This document shows positions 14,375-21,670 of a stretch of DNA of 27,283 nt, piece after piece; the stretch's first letter is position 1; each line of letters begins with the position of its first letter. This stretch comes from CAZCEC01 sp964497615 (lineage in GTDB: Bacteria; Chloroflexota; Anaerolineae; Anaerolineales; UBA6663). Both the position numbers and the translations under genes were made by a program. The notes beneath the pieces are model-generated. The model saw nothing but the letters and a program-made list of their open reading frames with translations. It was not told the DNA's origin and searched no databases. The stretch lies in NCBI GenBank assembly GCA_964497615.1, contig CAZCEC010000084.1:1-27283 (forward strand), in the 5' to 3' direction.

Positions 14375-15490
14375 GTGACCAGAGTGGGAGCTAAGTTGGA
14401 ACCGCGTGCGATTGGGCGCTTCCTCTCCCGGCTTTCGGGGCAAGAGGCGCACGTACGAGCGCTGTGCGAGCTGGGCCGGTCGGCTACTGGGGCCGAGGCC
14501 CTCAAGGCGTTCGGCTACGGCCGGCCGCTGCAGATTGACTACGAGCTTGACGGCCAGCCGAAGCGAGCGGTCCTGCGGCAGGTGAAGCGCAACGGCTTTG
14601 GCCGGGAGCGCGACTCGGATCGTGTGGCGGAAGTGTGGCAGGACTTTCACGCCTTCAATCAACTGCCACGGCATACCCGTGCCGTAGCCCTGGCCATCCT
14701 GACGCCTGAGGGCGAAATGGAGTCGATCGGTCACGCCCAGGACGTGCTACTGCTCACCGACTTTCGCCCCGGACAGCCCTACGCCGCCGACCTGCTCCGC
14801 ATGGCGGAGACGAATGTGCATACCGACCTTGATCGGCAGCGAGTCGAGGCTCTGGCCGATTACCTGGCGGATATCCATGCTGTGCAGCACGATGACCCGC
14901 TGCTCTGGCGGCGACGCCTGCGGGACCTGATTGGTCACGGCGAGGGAATCATGGGCCTGACGGACAGCTACCCAGCCGACTACGCGCCTGCCCCAGCCGA
15001 TTCTCTACGCGAGCTTGAAGGATTGGCGAATGCCTGGCGATGGCGCCTCAAACCGCTGGCAAAGCGGCTGAGCCAGGTGCATGGCGACTTCCATCCCTAC
15101 AACCTGCTGTTCGCGTACGGCGTGGACTTTCACGTGCTCGACCGCAGCCGGGGCGAATGGGGTGAACCGGCCGACGACGTGAGCTGCCTGACGATCAACT
15201 TCCTGTTCTTTTCGCTCCAGCGCTCGGGCAAGCTGGAGGGCGCTCTAAGCGATCTGCACGACCACTTCTGGGAGCGTTATCTCCGCCGGCGGCCCGACCC
15301 GGCGCTCCAGGACGTTATCCAACCCTGGCTGGCCTGGCGGGCCCTGGTGCTGGCCAGCCCGCAGTGGTACCCGACCATCGGCGAAGCCGCGCGCCGCAAG
15401 CTCCTGTATTTTGCGCGGCACGTGATGACGCTCGAACGCTATGACCCTGGCCGCGTCAACGCTTACCTGGAGCCTGAGACCAGCGCATGA
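14375..15490 (+). CDS. APH-fold small-molecule or protein phosphotransferase
   Basis: A 371-residue kinase of the aminoglycoside/choline phosphotransferase superfamily. The catalytic loop is VHGDFHPYN (residues 235-243), and the metal-binding Asp lies in LDRSRGEWGEPADDVS (255-270), both intact. The N-terminal lobe is less conserved. The GTG at 14375 follows GGAAGAAAGG and lies 16 bp after the Usp stop; the open frame further upstream is Usp sequence in another frame. The gene overlaps the APS-kinase-like gene by four bases (ATGA). In mycobacteria a single protein (Rv2004c, from memory) joins an APH-like domain to a P-loop kinase domain, is next to a Usp gene and belongs to the dormancy regulon. 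This pair looks like a two-gene version. True antibiotic resistance is unlikely. Confidence 0.82.
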   Translation: MTRVGAKLEPRAIGRFLSRLSGQEAHVRALCELGRSATGAEALKAFGYGRPLQIDYELDGQPKRAVLRQVKRNGFGRERDSDRVAEVWQDFHAFNQLPRHTRAVALAILTPEGEMESIGHAQDVLLLTDFRPGQPYAADLLRMAETNVHTDLDRQRVEALADYLADIHAVQHDDPLLWRRRLRDLIGHGEGIMGLTDSYPADYAPAPADSLRELEGLANAWRWRLKPLAKRLSQVHGDFHPYNLLFAYGVDFHVLDRSRGEWGEPADDVSCLTINFLFFSLQRSGKLEGALSDLHDHFWERYLRRRPDPALQDVIQPWLAWRALVLASPQWYPTIGEAARRKLLYFARHVMTLERYDPGRVNAYLEPETSA

Positions 15491-16032
15491 TCGCGGAACG
15501 CCGGCCGGGTTTTGCGGTGTGGCTGACCGGGCTGCCATCATCTGGCAAGACGACCCTGGCAATGGCCTTGCGCTCCCTGCTGGCCGAGCGCGGCGTGTCA
15601 GCGCAACTGCTTGACTCGGATGAACTGCGCCGCGTTCTGACGCCTGACCCGGTGTACACCTCCCAAGAGCGCGATTGGTTCTACGGCGTCCTGGTATGGC
15701 TGGCCGGCCTGATGACCGACAACGGTGTCAATGTGTTGATCGCTGCCACAGCGCCGCGCCGGGTCTATCGCCAGGCGGCGCGCGGCCGGATCGACCGGTG
15801 TTCTATTGTGCACGTGGACTGCCCGGCCGCTGTCTGCCGAGCGCGTGATCCAAAGGGGCTGTGGCGGCGCTCGGCGGAGGGCGAGATCGTGGCGCTGCCC
15901 GGCGCCGGGGCCGCTTACGAACCGCCACCAGCACCGGACGTGCGTGTCAATACCGCCGAGTTGTCCATCGAGGAGGCCGCCCAGCGGATCCTGCACGCCC
16001 TGGAAGGTCAGGGCTGGGTAGCTCGCCAATAG
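15487..16032 (+). CDS. APS-kinase-like P-loop kinase
   Basis: A 181-residue P-loop kinase with Walker A GLPSSGKT (residues 15-22) and LLDSDELRRVL in the place of the APS-kinase DGDxxR block. Other blocks are ERDWFYGVLVWLAGLM, a GLWRRSAEGEI segment, and YEPPPAPDVRVNT near the C-terminus, all reminiscent of adenylylsulfate kinase (CysC). The classic DGDN-type sequence is changed to DSDE, and no sulfate-assimilation gene is nearby. A substrate other than adenylylsulfate is therefore plausible. Its four-base overlap with the APH-fold kinase implies that the two act together. It ends 25 bp before class 1 promoter copy B. Confidence 0.8.
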   Translation: MIAERRPGFAVWLTGLPSSGKTTLAMALRSLLAERGVSAQLLDSDELRRVLTPDPVYTSQERDWFYGVLVWLAGLMTDNGVNVLIAATAPRRVYRQAARGRIDRCSIVHVDCPAAVCRARDPKGLWRRSAEGEIVALPGAGAAYEPPPAPDVRVNTAELSIEEAAQRILHALEGQGWVARQ

Positions 16033-16057
16033 AGCGGGCGGCGCCGACGAGGCCCCC

Positions 16058-16124
16058 TTTTCATGGCATTTTCATCGTGACGCCAGCCGGTTCGATGCGA
16101 TTTATAGGCCTGGTCTCGTATCCT
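16058..16124 (+). promoter_or_regulatory. Class 1 promoter, copy B
   Basis: TTTTCA at 16058 and 16069, TTCGATGC at 16091, and the -10 box TATCCT at 16119-16124, with the same 11, 22 and 28 bp steps as the other three copies. Copy B and copy A also share TTTTCATGGC in the first repeat. Transcription should start near 16131, leaving about 60 bases before the GTG at 16192. Confidence 0.8.
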
Positions 16125-16138
16125 GATGACAGGAGAGC

Positions 16139-16180
16139 ATGAGGATTAATGCGCTGCGGGTCAGAACACAAACCCGCTAG
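16139..16180 (+). CDS. Possible 13-residue leader peptide
   Basis: A tiny open frame, ATG at 16139 to TAG at 16178-16180, encoding a basic peptide (MRINALRVRTQTR). It has a strong AGGAGAG ribosome site directly before it, stronger than that of the gene at 16192. It fills most of the leader between promoter B and that gene, and its last third overlaps a hairpin. This could be a regulatory leader peptide or chance; there is no conservation evidence here. Confidence 0.35.
   Translation: MRINALRVRTQTR
16156..16177 (+). promoter_or_regulatory. Leader hairpin before the gene at 16192
   Basis: GCGGGT at 16156-16161 pairs with ACCCGC at 16172-16177 across a ten-base loop. It lies inside the possible leader peptide and ends 14 bp before the GTG start. 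No T run follows, so it is not a terminator; an effect on translation start is possible. Confidence 0.35.
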
Positions 16181-16191
16181 GTAGGTTTCCC

Positions 16192-16743
16192 GTGACCATT
16201 CGTATGCTTGACCGCCAGGACCAACAGAGCACCGAGACCAGCCGCGTATCGCGCTCGGACGATATCGCGCACGCCATCTATGACCAGGCCATCGCGTCGG
16301 CGCGCGCCCAGACGAGGGCAGATCAGCAAGTGACCGAGTTCGGGGAACTGGGGCATCTACCCGGTTTTGTCGGCCACTTCCTGCGGGACCTGGCAGTCGG
16401 TGTCGCTCAGGCCCTGGCGGACCACGACTCCCGTGTGTTAGCCGTGTACGCGTATGAGTGGCCGCCCAATCCTGGCGCCGGAGTGGAGGCTTTCTCTGGA
16501 GCGCTGGTGCACCTGCTGGTGCTTGTGACTGCCCCGTCGGCGGCGCTGGAGGCGTTCGTCGCTTCACTCAATCGCGCCCTGAGCGCGCGCCTGGGCGCGC
16601 TATCGGGAGCATGCTTCAGACCCTCAGGACGTTTGCTCGACATCAACGTCGTGACTGAACAGGAAGTCCACCAGGGGGTCGGCATCGCCCGGTTGCTTTC
16701 GGCGGTGCTGCCACCCGTCAGACTGTGGCAGCGAAAGGAGTAA
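16192..16743 (+). CDS. Hypothetical protein, 183 residues
   Basis: I do not recognise a family. The GTG at 16192 (AGGTAGG upstream) is the likely start; an ATG at 16204 is an alternative. The first 45 residues are polar, and the rest is an alpha/beta domain with strands such as RVLAVYAYEW and VHLLVLVTAP and a C-terminal GRLLDINVVTEQEV. The strand order and the late LDINVV remotely recall nucleotidyltransferase-like folds, but the Gly-Ser and Asp-x-Asp residues of that fold are not visible, so I do not assign it. It is soluble, with no signal peptide. It is the first main gene of the unit driven by promoter B and overlaps the next start by one base (TAATG). Confidence 0.65.
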   Translation: MTIRMLDRQDQQSTETSRVSRSDDIAHAIYDQAIASARAQTRADQQVTEFGELGHLPGFVGHFLRDLAVGVAQALADHDSRVLAVYAYEWPPNPGAGVEAFSGALVHLLVLVTAPSAALEAFVASLNRALSARLGALSGACFRPSGRLLDINVVTEQEVHQGVGIARLLSAVLPPVRLWQRKE

Positions 16744-17027
16744 TGGTTGTGTCCATCTGGTTGGAAGTTGCCAAGGGCATTCTACAGGAACGCCTGGCGG
16801 ACGCCGAACGTGACCGGCTTGTCAGGGAGGCCCTAGACCCACGCGAAAAGCGGACCTCGCGCCAGCAGCCGGTGCTGGCCCGATTGCGGCGCTGGTTGGG
16901 GGTCCGGGCACCGCACACGGGGGTGGTCCAGGACCAAGCGCCAAACGACGCCCCGGCGGGGCATCGGCCAGGCGATGATGGCAGAAAAACAAGTGAAAGG
17001 GCACCAGCACGCTATGTACCCCACTGA
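16743..17027 (+). CDS. Small charged hypothetical protein, 94 residues
   Basis: The start at 16743 overlaps the previous stop (TAATG) and has a strong AAAGGAG upstream, so translation is well supported. The N-terminus is a possible amphipathic helix (SIWLEVAKGILQERL), followed by Arg/Glu-rich helix (ADAERDRLVREAL), RLRRWLG, and a disordered, charged tail. I know no family for it. Its end overlaps the HypA-like start by 14 bp, which ties the four genes of this unit together. It might be a membrane-surface or adaptor protein; that is a guess. Confidence 0.55.
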   Translation: MVVSIWLEVAKGILQERLADAERDRLVREALDPREKRTSRQQPVLARLRRWLGVRAPHTGVVQDQAPNDAPAGHRPGDDGRKTSERAPARYVPH

Positions 17028-17430
17028 TAGTGTCCAGAACCTGATTGACAAGGCCGCACGCCTGGCGGAAGGCCAGCCCATTAAGCAGGTCCGAGCGGCG
17101 CTTGGCGCCCTCACCGGCATGGCCCCGCACCAGGTGGAGGCTGAGTTTGAGCAGTATCGCATTGGGACGCCCGCGGCGGACGCCACGCTCCACTTACGGT
17201 CAGAGCCAGGTCGCGTCGTGTGCCTGTCCTGCGACTTCGAAAGCTCGGCCTATATCGAGGGCGAAGCCTGTCCGGCCTGTGGTTCCCTGCGCCGCCAGGT
17301 CGTCGGGGGCCAGCAATTGGCGCTGGAAGGCGTGAGCGTGGACCGCAGCCGGCCGCGCGCCAATCGTGGCCCAGCACAGAGGTCAGGCCGCCAATCCGCG
17401 CGGGCCGAAGCGATTGGTGAAGGAGACTAA
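17014..17430 (+). CDS. HypA-like zinc-ribbon protein, copy 2
   Basis: A 138-residue paralogue of the protein at 5657. The two align without gaps over at least the first 90 residues (SVQNLIDKAARLAEGQPIK against SVQKLIAKATRLADGQPIK), and the zinc cysteines fall at identical positions, 70, 73, 86 and 89 (CLSC and CPAC). Here the N-terminus is Met-Tyr-Pro, so the Met-His-Glu nickel site of true HypA is entirely lost while the zinc ribbon is kept. An ATG at 16975 would add 13 residues not shared with copy 1. The gene ends one base before the third Usp start, so here the HypA-like gene is again paired with a Usp gene. Confidence 0.75.
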   Translation: MYPTDSVQNLIDKAARLAEGQPIKQVRAALGALTGMAPHQVEAEFEQYRIGTPAADATLHLRSEPGRVVCLSCDFESSAYIEGEACPACGSLRRQVVGGQQLALEGVSVDRSRPRANRGPAQRSGRQSARAEAIGEGD

Positions 17431-17431
17431 G

Positions 17432-18445
17432 ATGACAGAATTCGAGCCCCCGAAGGTCGTGCTTGCGACCGATGGGTCCGCGCACTCGCGGGCAGCCGAG
17501 GCCGTTCTGGGCGCGCTGCGCTGGCCGCCGGGGTCAGCGACGACCGTGTTGGGTGTGGTGCGCCAGCACTGGTCACTGCTGGGCCTTGGACTCGAGGGTC
17601 CGGCCCAAGTGAAAGACACCGTGTTGCGCCTGCAGCGCGTCGCAGTGGGCGCCGCCCAGGCCGTGGCCCGCCAGGCGGCCGTTGAATTGAGCCACGCGAA
17701 CCTCGCCGTGGCGACAGCCGTGCTGGAGGGGGAACCAGGTGACGCTACCCTGGCGCTCGCGGCTGAGTTGCGCGCCGACCTGATCGCGCTGGGCGCCCAG
17801 GGCTTCGGCCAATGGGCTGAACCCCGGCTGGGATCGACGGCATGGCAGGTACTGCATGAGGCGCCGTCGTCGGTGCTCATCGCGCGGCCGGGTCCCCATT
17901 CGCGGCCGACGCGTGTCATTGTGGCGATCGATGGCCTGGCAGACTGGCTTTCCGCTGATGCCTGGCCGATTGGGCTATTGCCGGCCGACGCCGACGTCAC
18001 GATCGCCAAGCTGGCGATTGAAGATGATGACGACGGTGACAGCGCCCAGCCTGGTCGCCAGACCCCAGATGCGGATGACAGCGATGCGGCAGAGCTGTTG
18101 GCCCTGGAGTTTGGCGAGGCGCTGCAAGCACGCGGATTGACTGTTCGAAACGTATTTCCGCTCGGTGAACCGCGCGCGGAGCTGGTCCGGCTGGCTCACA
18201 CCTCCGAGGCAGACCTGGTCATCGTTGGCGGCCGGGCAGTGCCCGCAATCGATGGAGAGCCGCAACGGCCATTGGCGACGGCGGTGGCGAAATATGCCCC
18301 GTGCTCGGTGCTGGTGGTCCGGCCCCACCTCTCCAAGGAAGCCGCCCATTCAGCACTGCCTGGTCGCACACGATTGCCAGCGCAGGCGCCCTTGGAGCCT
18401 CGCGGAGCGCGCTACTCCGCGGTCAAGCCGGTATCCGCCGGCTAA
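17432..18445 (+). CDS. Tandem universal stress protein, third copy
   Basis: A 337-residue double Usp protein with the opposite asymmetry to the other two. Domain 1 (residues about 8-150, VVLATDGSAHSRAAE) keeps the ATP-binding pattern (GAQGFGQWAEPRLGST). Domain 2 (about 155-295, RVIVAIDGLADWLSA) has lost it and carries an acidic insert (IEDDDDGDSAQ). A basic, Pro-rich C-terminal tail follows. The ATG at 17432 has AAGGAGA upstream; the open frame before it belongs to the HypA-like gene. The gene is part of the promoter B unit and is followed after 20 bp by a 36-residue membrane peptide. Confidence 0.9.
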   Translation: MTEFEPPKVVLATDGSAHSRAAEAVLGALRWPPGSATTVLGVVRQHWSLLGLGLEGPAQVKDTVLRLQRVAVGAAQAVARQAAVELSHANLAVATAVLEGEPGDATLALAAELRADLIALGAQGFGQWAEPRLGSTAWQVLHEAPSSVLIARPGPHSRPTRVIVAIDGLADWLSADAWPIGLLPADADVTIAKLAIEDDDDGDSAQPGRQTPDADDSDAAELLALEFGEALQARGLTVRNVFPLGEPRAELVRLAHTSEADLVIVGGRAVPAIDGEPQRPLATAVAKYAPCSVLVVRPHLSKEAAHSALPGRTRLPAQAPLEPRGARYSAVKPVSAG

Positions 18446-18465
18446 TTGGATGAATAAGGAGAATC

Positions 18466-18576
18466 ATGATGAACATGCCACGACATACACCATTCCCAGT
18501 TGCCTTCTCTATGTTGCTCTTGATGATGATCGTTATCCTGCTCAGCGTGCTTCGGGGGTACGGCGTGCTTCCATAA
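18466..18576 (+). CDS. 36-residue single-span membrane peptide
   Basis: ATG at 18466, TAA at 18574-18576, with AAGGAG six bases upstream. After a short polar N-terminus (MMNMPRHT) comes one hydrophobic stretch of about 20 residues (FPVAFSMLLLMMIVILLSVL), then RGYGVLP. This is the shape of a small membrane-anchored peptide. The strong ribosome site, the hydrophobic composition and the position 20 bp behind the Usp gene make it credible, although I recognise no family. It is the last gene before the convergent ABC ATPase. Confidence 0.6.
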   Translation: MMNMPRHTPFPVAFSMLLLMMIVILLSVLRGYGVLP

Positions 18577-18598
18577 AGACGCGATCGCGTGCGCCAGA

Positions 18599-19888
18599 TT
18601 AACTCTCCACAAAGAGCTCGTCCGTGTCGTCATCGAACCCGAAGATCTCGGCGTAGCGCCCCCAATTAATCGCAATGTCGAGTTGCTCACCGGCTAGGTC
18701 GCCATATTCTGGCCGCAACTGCTGGAGGAAGTCCTCCTCGGCGACGCGGTGATCCCCAGCCCGCTGCAGCGTCTCGTATATCCAGCGCACGGTGGGCTGG
18801 CGCAGAATGCGACCCGCGATGATCTCCTTGCGCGCCAGGATACTGGCCTCGGCGAAGGCCTGGCCAAGGGCTGTCAGGAAGATATCACCCTCGGCCACCT
18901 CCGCGAAGCCGAGCAGCTCGGCGGCCTCCACGAGCGGCAGCAAGTCATCCAACTCAAGCTGAAGATCTTCCACCAATTGCGGCAGGTCGGCGCGATTCCC
19001 GGAGCTCACGACGACTTCCGTGAGTCCGGCCAGGGCATTAATCCTGGCGGCCGGGAGCTTGGTGGTCGTACCTAGCTGGCCCGGGGCCGTGCCGAGCATA
19101 TCGGCCTCGGCCTCGGTCCTGCCCGCCACCGCAGCGTAGACCCGGTCCACAAGCGCCTGGAAGGCAGGATCTTTCCGGTTGCGAGGTTGCGCGAGGCCCA
19201 CGGCCAGTTCGTCCACGATGCGGCCCGGGTCCTTATCCATGACGACGATTCGGTCCGCCAACAACACCGCCTCCTCGATGTTGTGGGTGACCATCAACAC
19301 CGCACGAATCGGAAGCGACTTGCCGAGCCACAGCTCCATAAGCTCGCCGCGCAGGGCCTCGGCCGAGAGGACGTCCAGGGCCGAGAAGGGTTCATCCAGA
19401 CACAGCAGCTCAGGCTCGACGGCCAGGGCGCGCGCGAAGCCCACCTTCTGGCGCATCCCGCCGGAGAGCTCGCGCGGGTAAGCTGATTCGAAGCCGTCCA
19501 GGCCAACCGTATCGATCAAAGCTAGCGCGTGTGCGCGGCGTTTGGCCGGGCCGGCGCCGCGCGCTTTAAGGGCCAGCTCAACGTTTTCCAGGACGGTCAG
19601 CCATGGGAACAGGGCAAACGTCTGAAAGACAATGGTAGCATAGGGGTTGACGCCCTGCAGCCGCTGGCCGCGGTAATATACGGCGCCCTCGCTGGCCTGG
19701 TCCAGCCCGGCAATGATGCGCAGCAGCGTCGACTTTCCGCAGCCACTCGGGCCGAGCAAGCACACGAATTCGTTCGGGTAAATCTCAAGTTGAACGTCTT
19801 GAACCGCAACAAAGCGCTGCTGGCCGCGACCGTAGAACTTGTGGACGCCGGTCAGGGTCAGCAGTGCGCGCTCGTGCTCAATCGCCAT
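18599..19888 (-). CDS. ABC transporter ATPase, NitT/TauT type with C-terminal AAA-associated domain
   Basis: A 429-residue ATPase. Walker A is GPSGCGKST (residues 46-54), the signature is LSGGMRQK, and Walker B plus D loop is LLCLDEPFSALD. These match the nitrate/sulfonate/taurine importer class. Residues about 310-425 form an extra C-terminal domain (LVEDLQLELDDLLPLVEAAE, GDIFLTALGQAFAEASILARKE, RVAEEDFLQQLRPEYG, INWGRYAEIFGFDDD), which I recognise as the AAA-associated C-terminal domain of some such ATPases. The start at 19888 lies ten bases after the permease stop; the open frame to 19969 overlaps the permease. No substrate-binding protein is in the window, so the substrate is unknown. Confidence 0.9.
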   Translation of the reverse strand: MAIEHERALLTLTGVHKFYGRGQQRFVAVQDVQLEIYPNEFVCLLGPSGCGKSTLLRIIAGLDQASEGAVYYRGQRLQGVNPYATIVFQTFALFPWLTVLENVELALKARGAGPAKRRAHALALIDTVGLDGFESAYPRELSGGMRQKVGFARALAVEPELLCLDEPFSALDVLSAEALRGELMELWLGKSLPIRAVLMVTHNIEEAVLLADRIVVMDKDPGRIVDELAVGLAQPRNRKDPAFQALVDRVYAAVAGRTEAEADMLGTAPGQLGTTTKLPAARINALAGLTEVVVSSGNRADLPQLVEDLQLELDDLLPLVEAAELLGFAEVAEGDIFLTALGQAFAEASILARKEIIAGRILRQPTVRWIYETLQRAGDHRVAEEDFLQQLRPEYGDLAGEQLDIAINWGRYAEIFGFDDDTDELFVES

Positions 19889-19898
19889 GGCAGCCACG

Positions 19899-21629
19899 CT
19901 ATTCCAGCCGGTAGTTCTCTTCCGCCAAACGATAGAGCCAGCGCCACAAGGTGCGATTGATCGCCACAACCGTGACGATCAGTGCGAGGGTACCCCCCAG
20001 CAGGAGAGCATAGTTGCCCTCGGCGGTGGCCCGGGCAATCAAGGCACCGATCCCCACTGTCTGATGCGTCTGGCCGGCGAACTGCACGTACTCGGCCACA
20101 ACGCTGGCGTTCCACGCGCCGCCGCTGGCGGTGATCGCGCCGGTGACAATGTAGGGGAACAGCGCCGGTAGCACCAGGGTTCGCCAGCGTTGGGCCGGCG
20201 CGAGGCGCAGCAGGCTGGCGGTGTCGCGCAAGTCCTGCGGGATGACGGACGCACCAGCGATCACATTGAACAACAAGTACCACTGCGTGCCCATCAACAT
20301 CAGCAGGATGGCGGCCAGGTTCAGGCCACCCGGCGCGGATAGCAGTCCGAGCAAGAACACGGGAAACAGCGCTGTAGCAGGAACGGAAGCGACCACCTGA
20401 ACGATTGGCTGGAGGATAGCCGCCAAGCGGCGCTGACTGCCGATGACCACCCCGACCGGCACGGTCCACAGCAGCGCGATGCCAACCGCCGCCCCTACGC
20501 GCGCGGCAGTCGCCAGGAGACCGAGCCCAACCGCGCTCCACTCGGCGGCTGTGAGTACCAACAATAGGCCAACGGCTCGCCATGCGCCGTACAGACTGAC
20601 GGCTGTCATCGCCACCGCTGCCAGCAGTGCCAGGCGCGATGGCCGGCCTCTGACCGAGCGGTCTACGACGCTCCGCCTGGCGGTGGTCAAGCCCCGGTGC
20701 AGCCGTGCATCGAGCGCTTCCCCGATAGGGTCCCAGACCCCGCGCACGAACCCAGCGACCAACCCGGAGCGTGAAAGAAGGTCCATAAACCACGAGCCCG
20801 GGCGGGCGTCGCCAGCAATGACGCCGAGCCTGAACTTCTCGGCCCAGGCCAGCAGGGGACGCCAGAGTAACTGGTCCAGCCCGATAATTACGACGACCAA
20901 AGTCCCGATTCCGGCCAGCACAGCACCCACGTCGCCGGCATCGGCGGCGGTTTGCAGGTAGGCGCCTAAGCCTGGAAGGCGAAAGTCGCGCGTACCCACC
21001 GTGAACATTTCGGCGGCCATTAGGAAAAACCAGCCGCCGGCCCAACTCATAATGCTGTTCCAGATTAGGCCGGGCGTTGCGAATGGCAACGCCACCGTCC
21101 GCAATTGCAGCCACGGGCTGAGGCGGAAGGTCGTCGCCGCTTCGCGCAGTTCGCGGGGCACAGTGCTGACCGATTGGTAGAAGCTGTAGGTCAGGTTCCA
21201 GGCCTGCGAGGTAAAAATCAGCATGATAGCAGCCAGCTCCGCCGCCCAGGCCTGGGGTAGGATGGCGCTGAAGCTCAGGAGCACGACCGGCAAGAAAGAC
21301 AGGATGGGCACGCTCTGCAGCACGTCGAGAAGAGGCATCAACAACTTCTCGGCGGTGCGGTTGTGCGCGGCCGCGTAGCCGTAGATCAGACTGAAGGACA
21401 GCGACAGGCCGTAAGCCAGGGCCATCCGGCCCGTGGAGAGCAGCGCGTACCAGGGAAGCGCGCTGAACGACAGTGCGATGTCCGGCCCACCGACAGCGGC
21501 TGGCGCGGCATGTGCCAGGCGTAGGCCGCCGTACAGCAGGGCGCCCAGGCTGAGCACGATAATGCCGTCAGCGAGGGTGAACGCTGGCGTTCGGGGAAGC
21601 GCGGGACTGTAGCGGTTTGGCGTCGCCAT
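19899..21629 (-). CDS. Fused double ABC permease
   Basis: A 576-residue membrane protein made of two binding-protein-dependent permease domains in one chain, about 25-270 and 335-570, each with several membrane spans. Each carries an EAA-like loop, ELREAATTFRLSPWLQLRTVALPFATPGLIWN in the first and DLRDTASLLRLAPAQRWRTLVLPALFPYIVTGAI in the second, where the ATPase docks. A single fused chain forms the whole transmembrane core for the ATPase encoded ten bases downstream. The ATG at 21629 has CAGGAA upstream. The gene lies in the same-strand run that starts with DUF2249 and NnrS-like genes under the Crp/Fnr-type box S3; the gap to the preceding gene is 41 bp. Confidence 0.9.
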   Translation of the reverse strand: MATPNRYSPALPRTPAFTLADGIIVLSLGALLYGGLRLAHAAPAAVGGPDIALSFSALPWYALLSTGRMALAYGLSLSFSLIYGYAAAHNRTAEKLLMPLLDVLQSVPILSFLPVVLLSFSAILPQAWAAELAAIMLIFTSQAWNLTYSFYQSVSTVPRELREAATTFRLSPWLQLRTVALPFATPGLIWNSIMSWAGGWFFLMAAEMFTVGTRDFRLPGLGAYLQTAADAGDVGAVLAGIGTLVVVIIGLDQLLWRPLLAWAEKFRLGVIAGDARPGSWFMDLLSRSGLVAGFVRGVWDPIGEALDARLHRGLTTARRSVVDRSVRGRPSRLALLAAVAMTAVSLYGAWRAVGLLLVLTAAEWSAVGLGLLATAARVGAAVGIALLWTVPVGVVIGSQRRLAAILQPIVQVVASVPATALFPVFLLGLLSAPGGLNLAAILLMLMGTQWYLLFNVIAGASVIPQDLRDTASLLRLAPAQRWRTLVLPALFPYIVTGAITASGGAWNASVVAEYVQFAGQTHQTVGIGALIARATAEGNYALLLGGTLALIVTVVAINRTLWRWLYRLAEENYRLE

Positions 21630-21670
21630 GGATGATTCCTGCTACCAATATACCACCCAGGCGTGACGAC

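Noticed and set aside
14375..15490. Aminoglycoside resistance gene
   Set aside because: Only the superfamily motifs are shared; the setting with Usp and an APS-kinase-like protein does not suggest antibiotic resistance.
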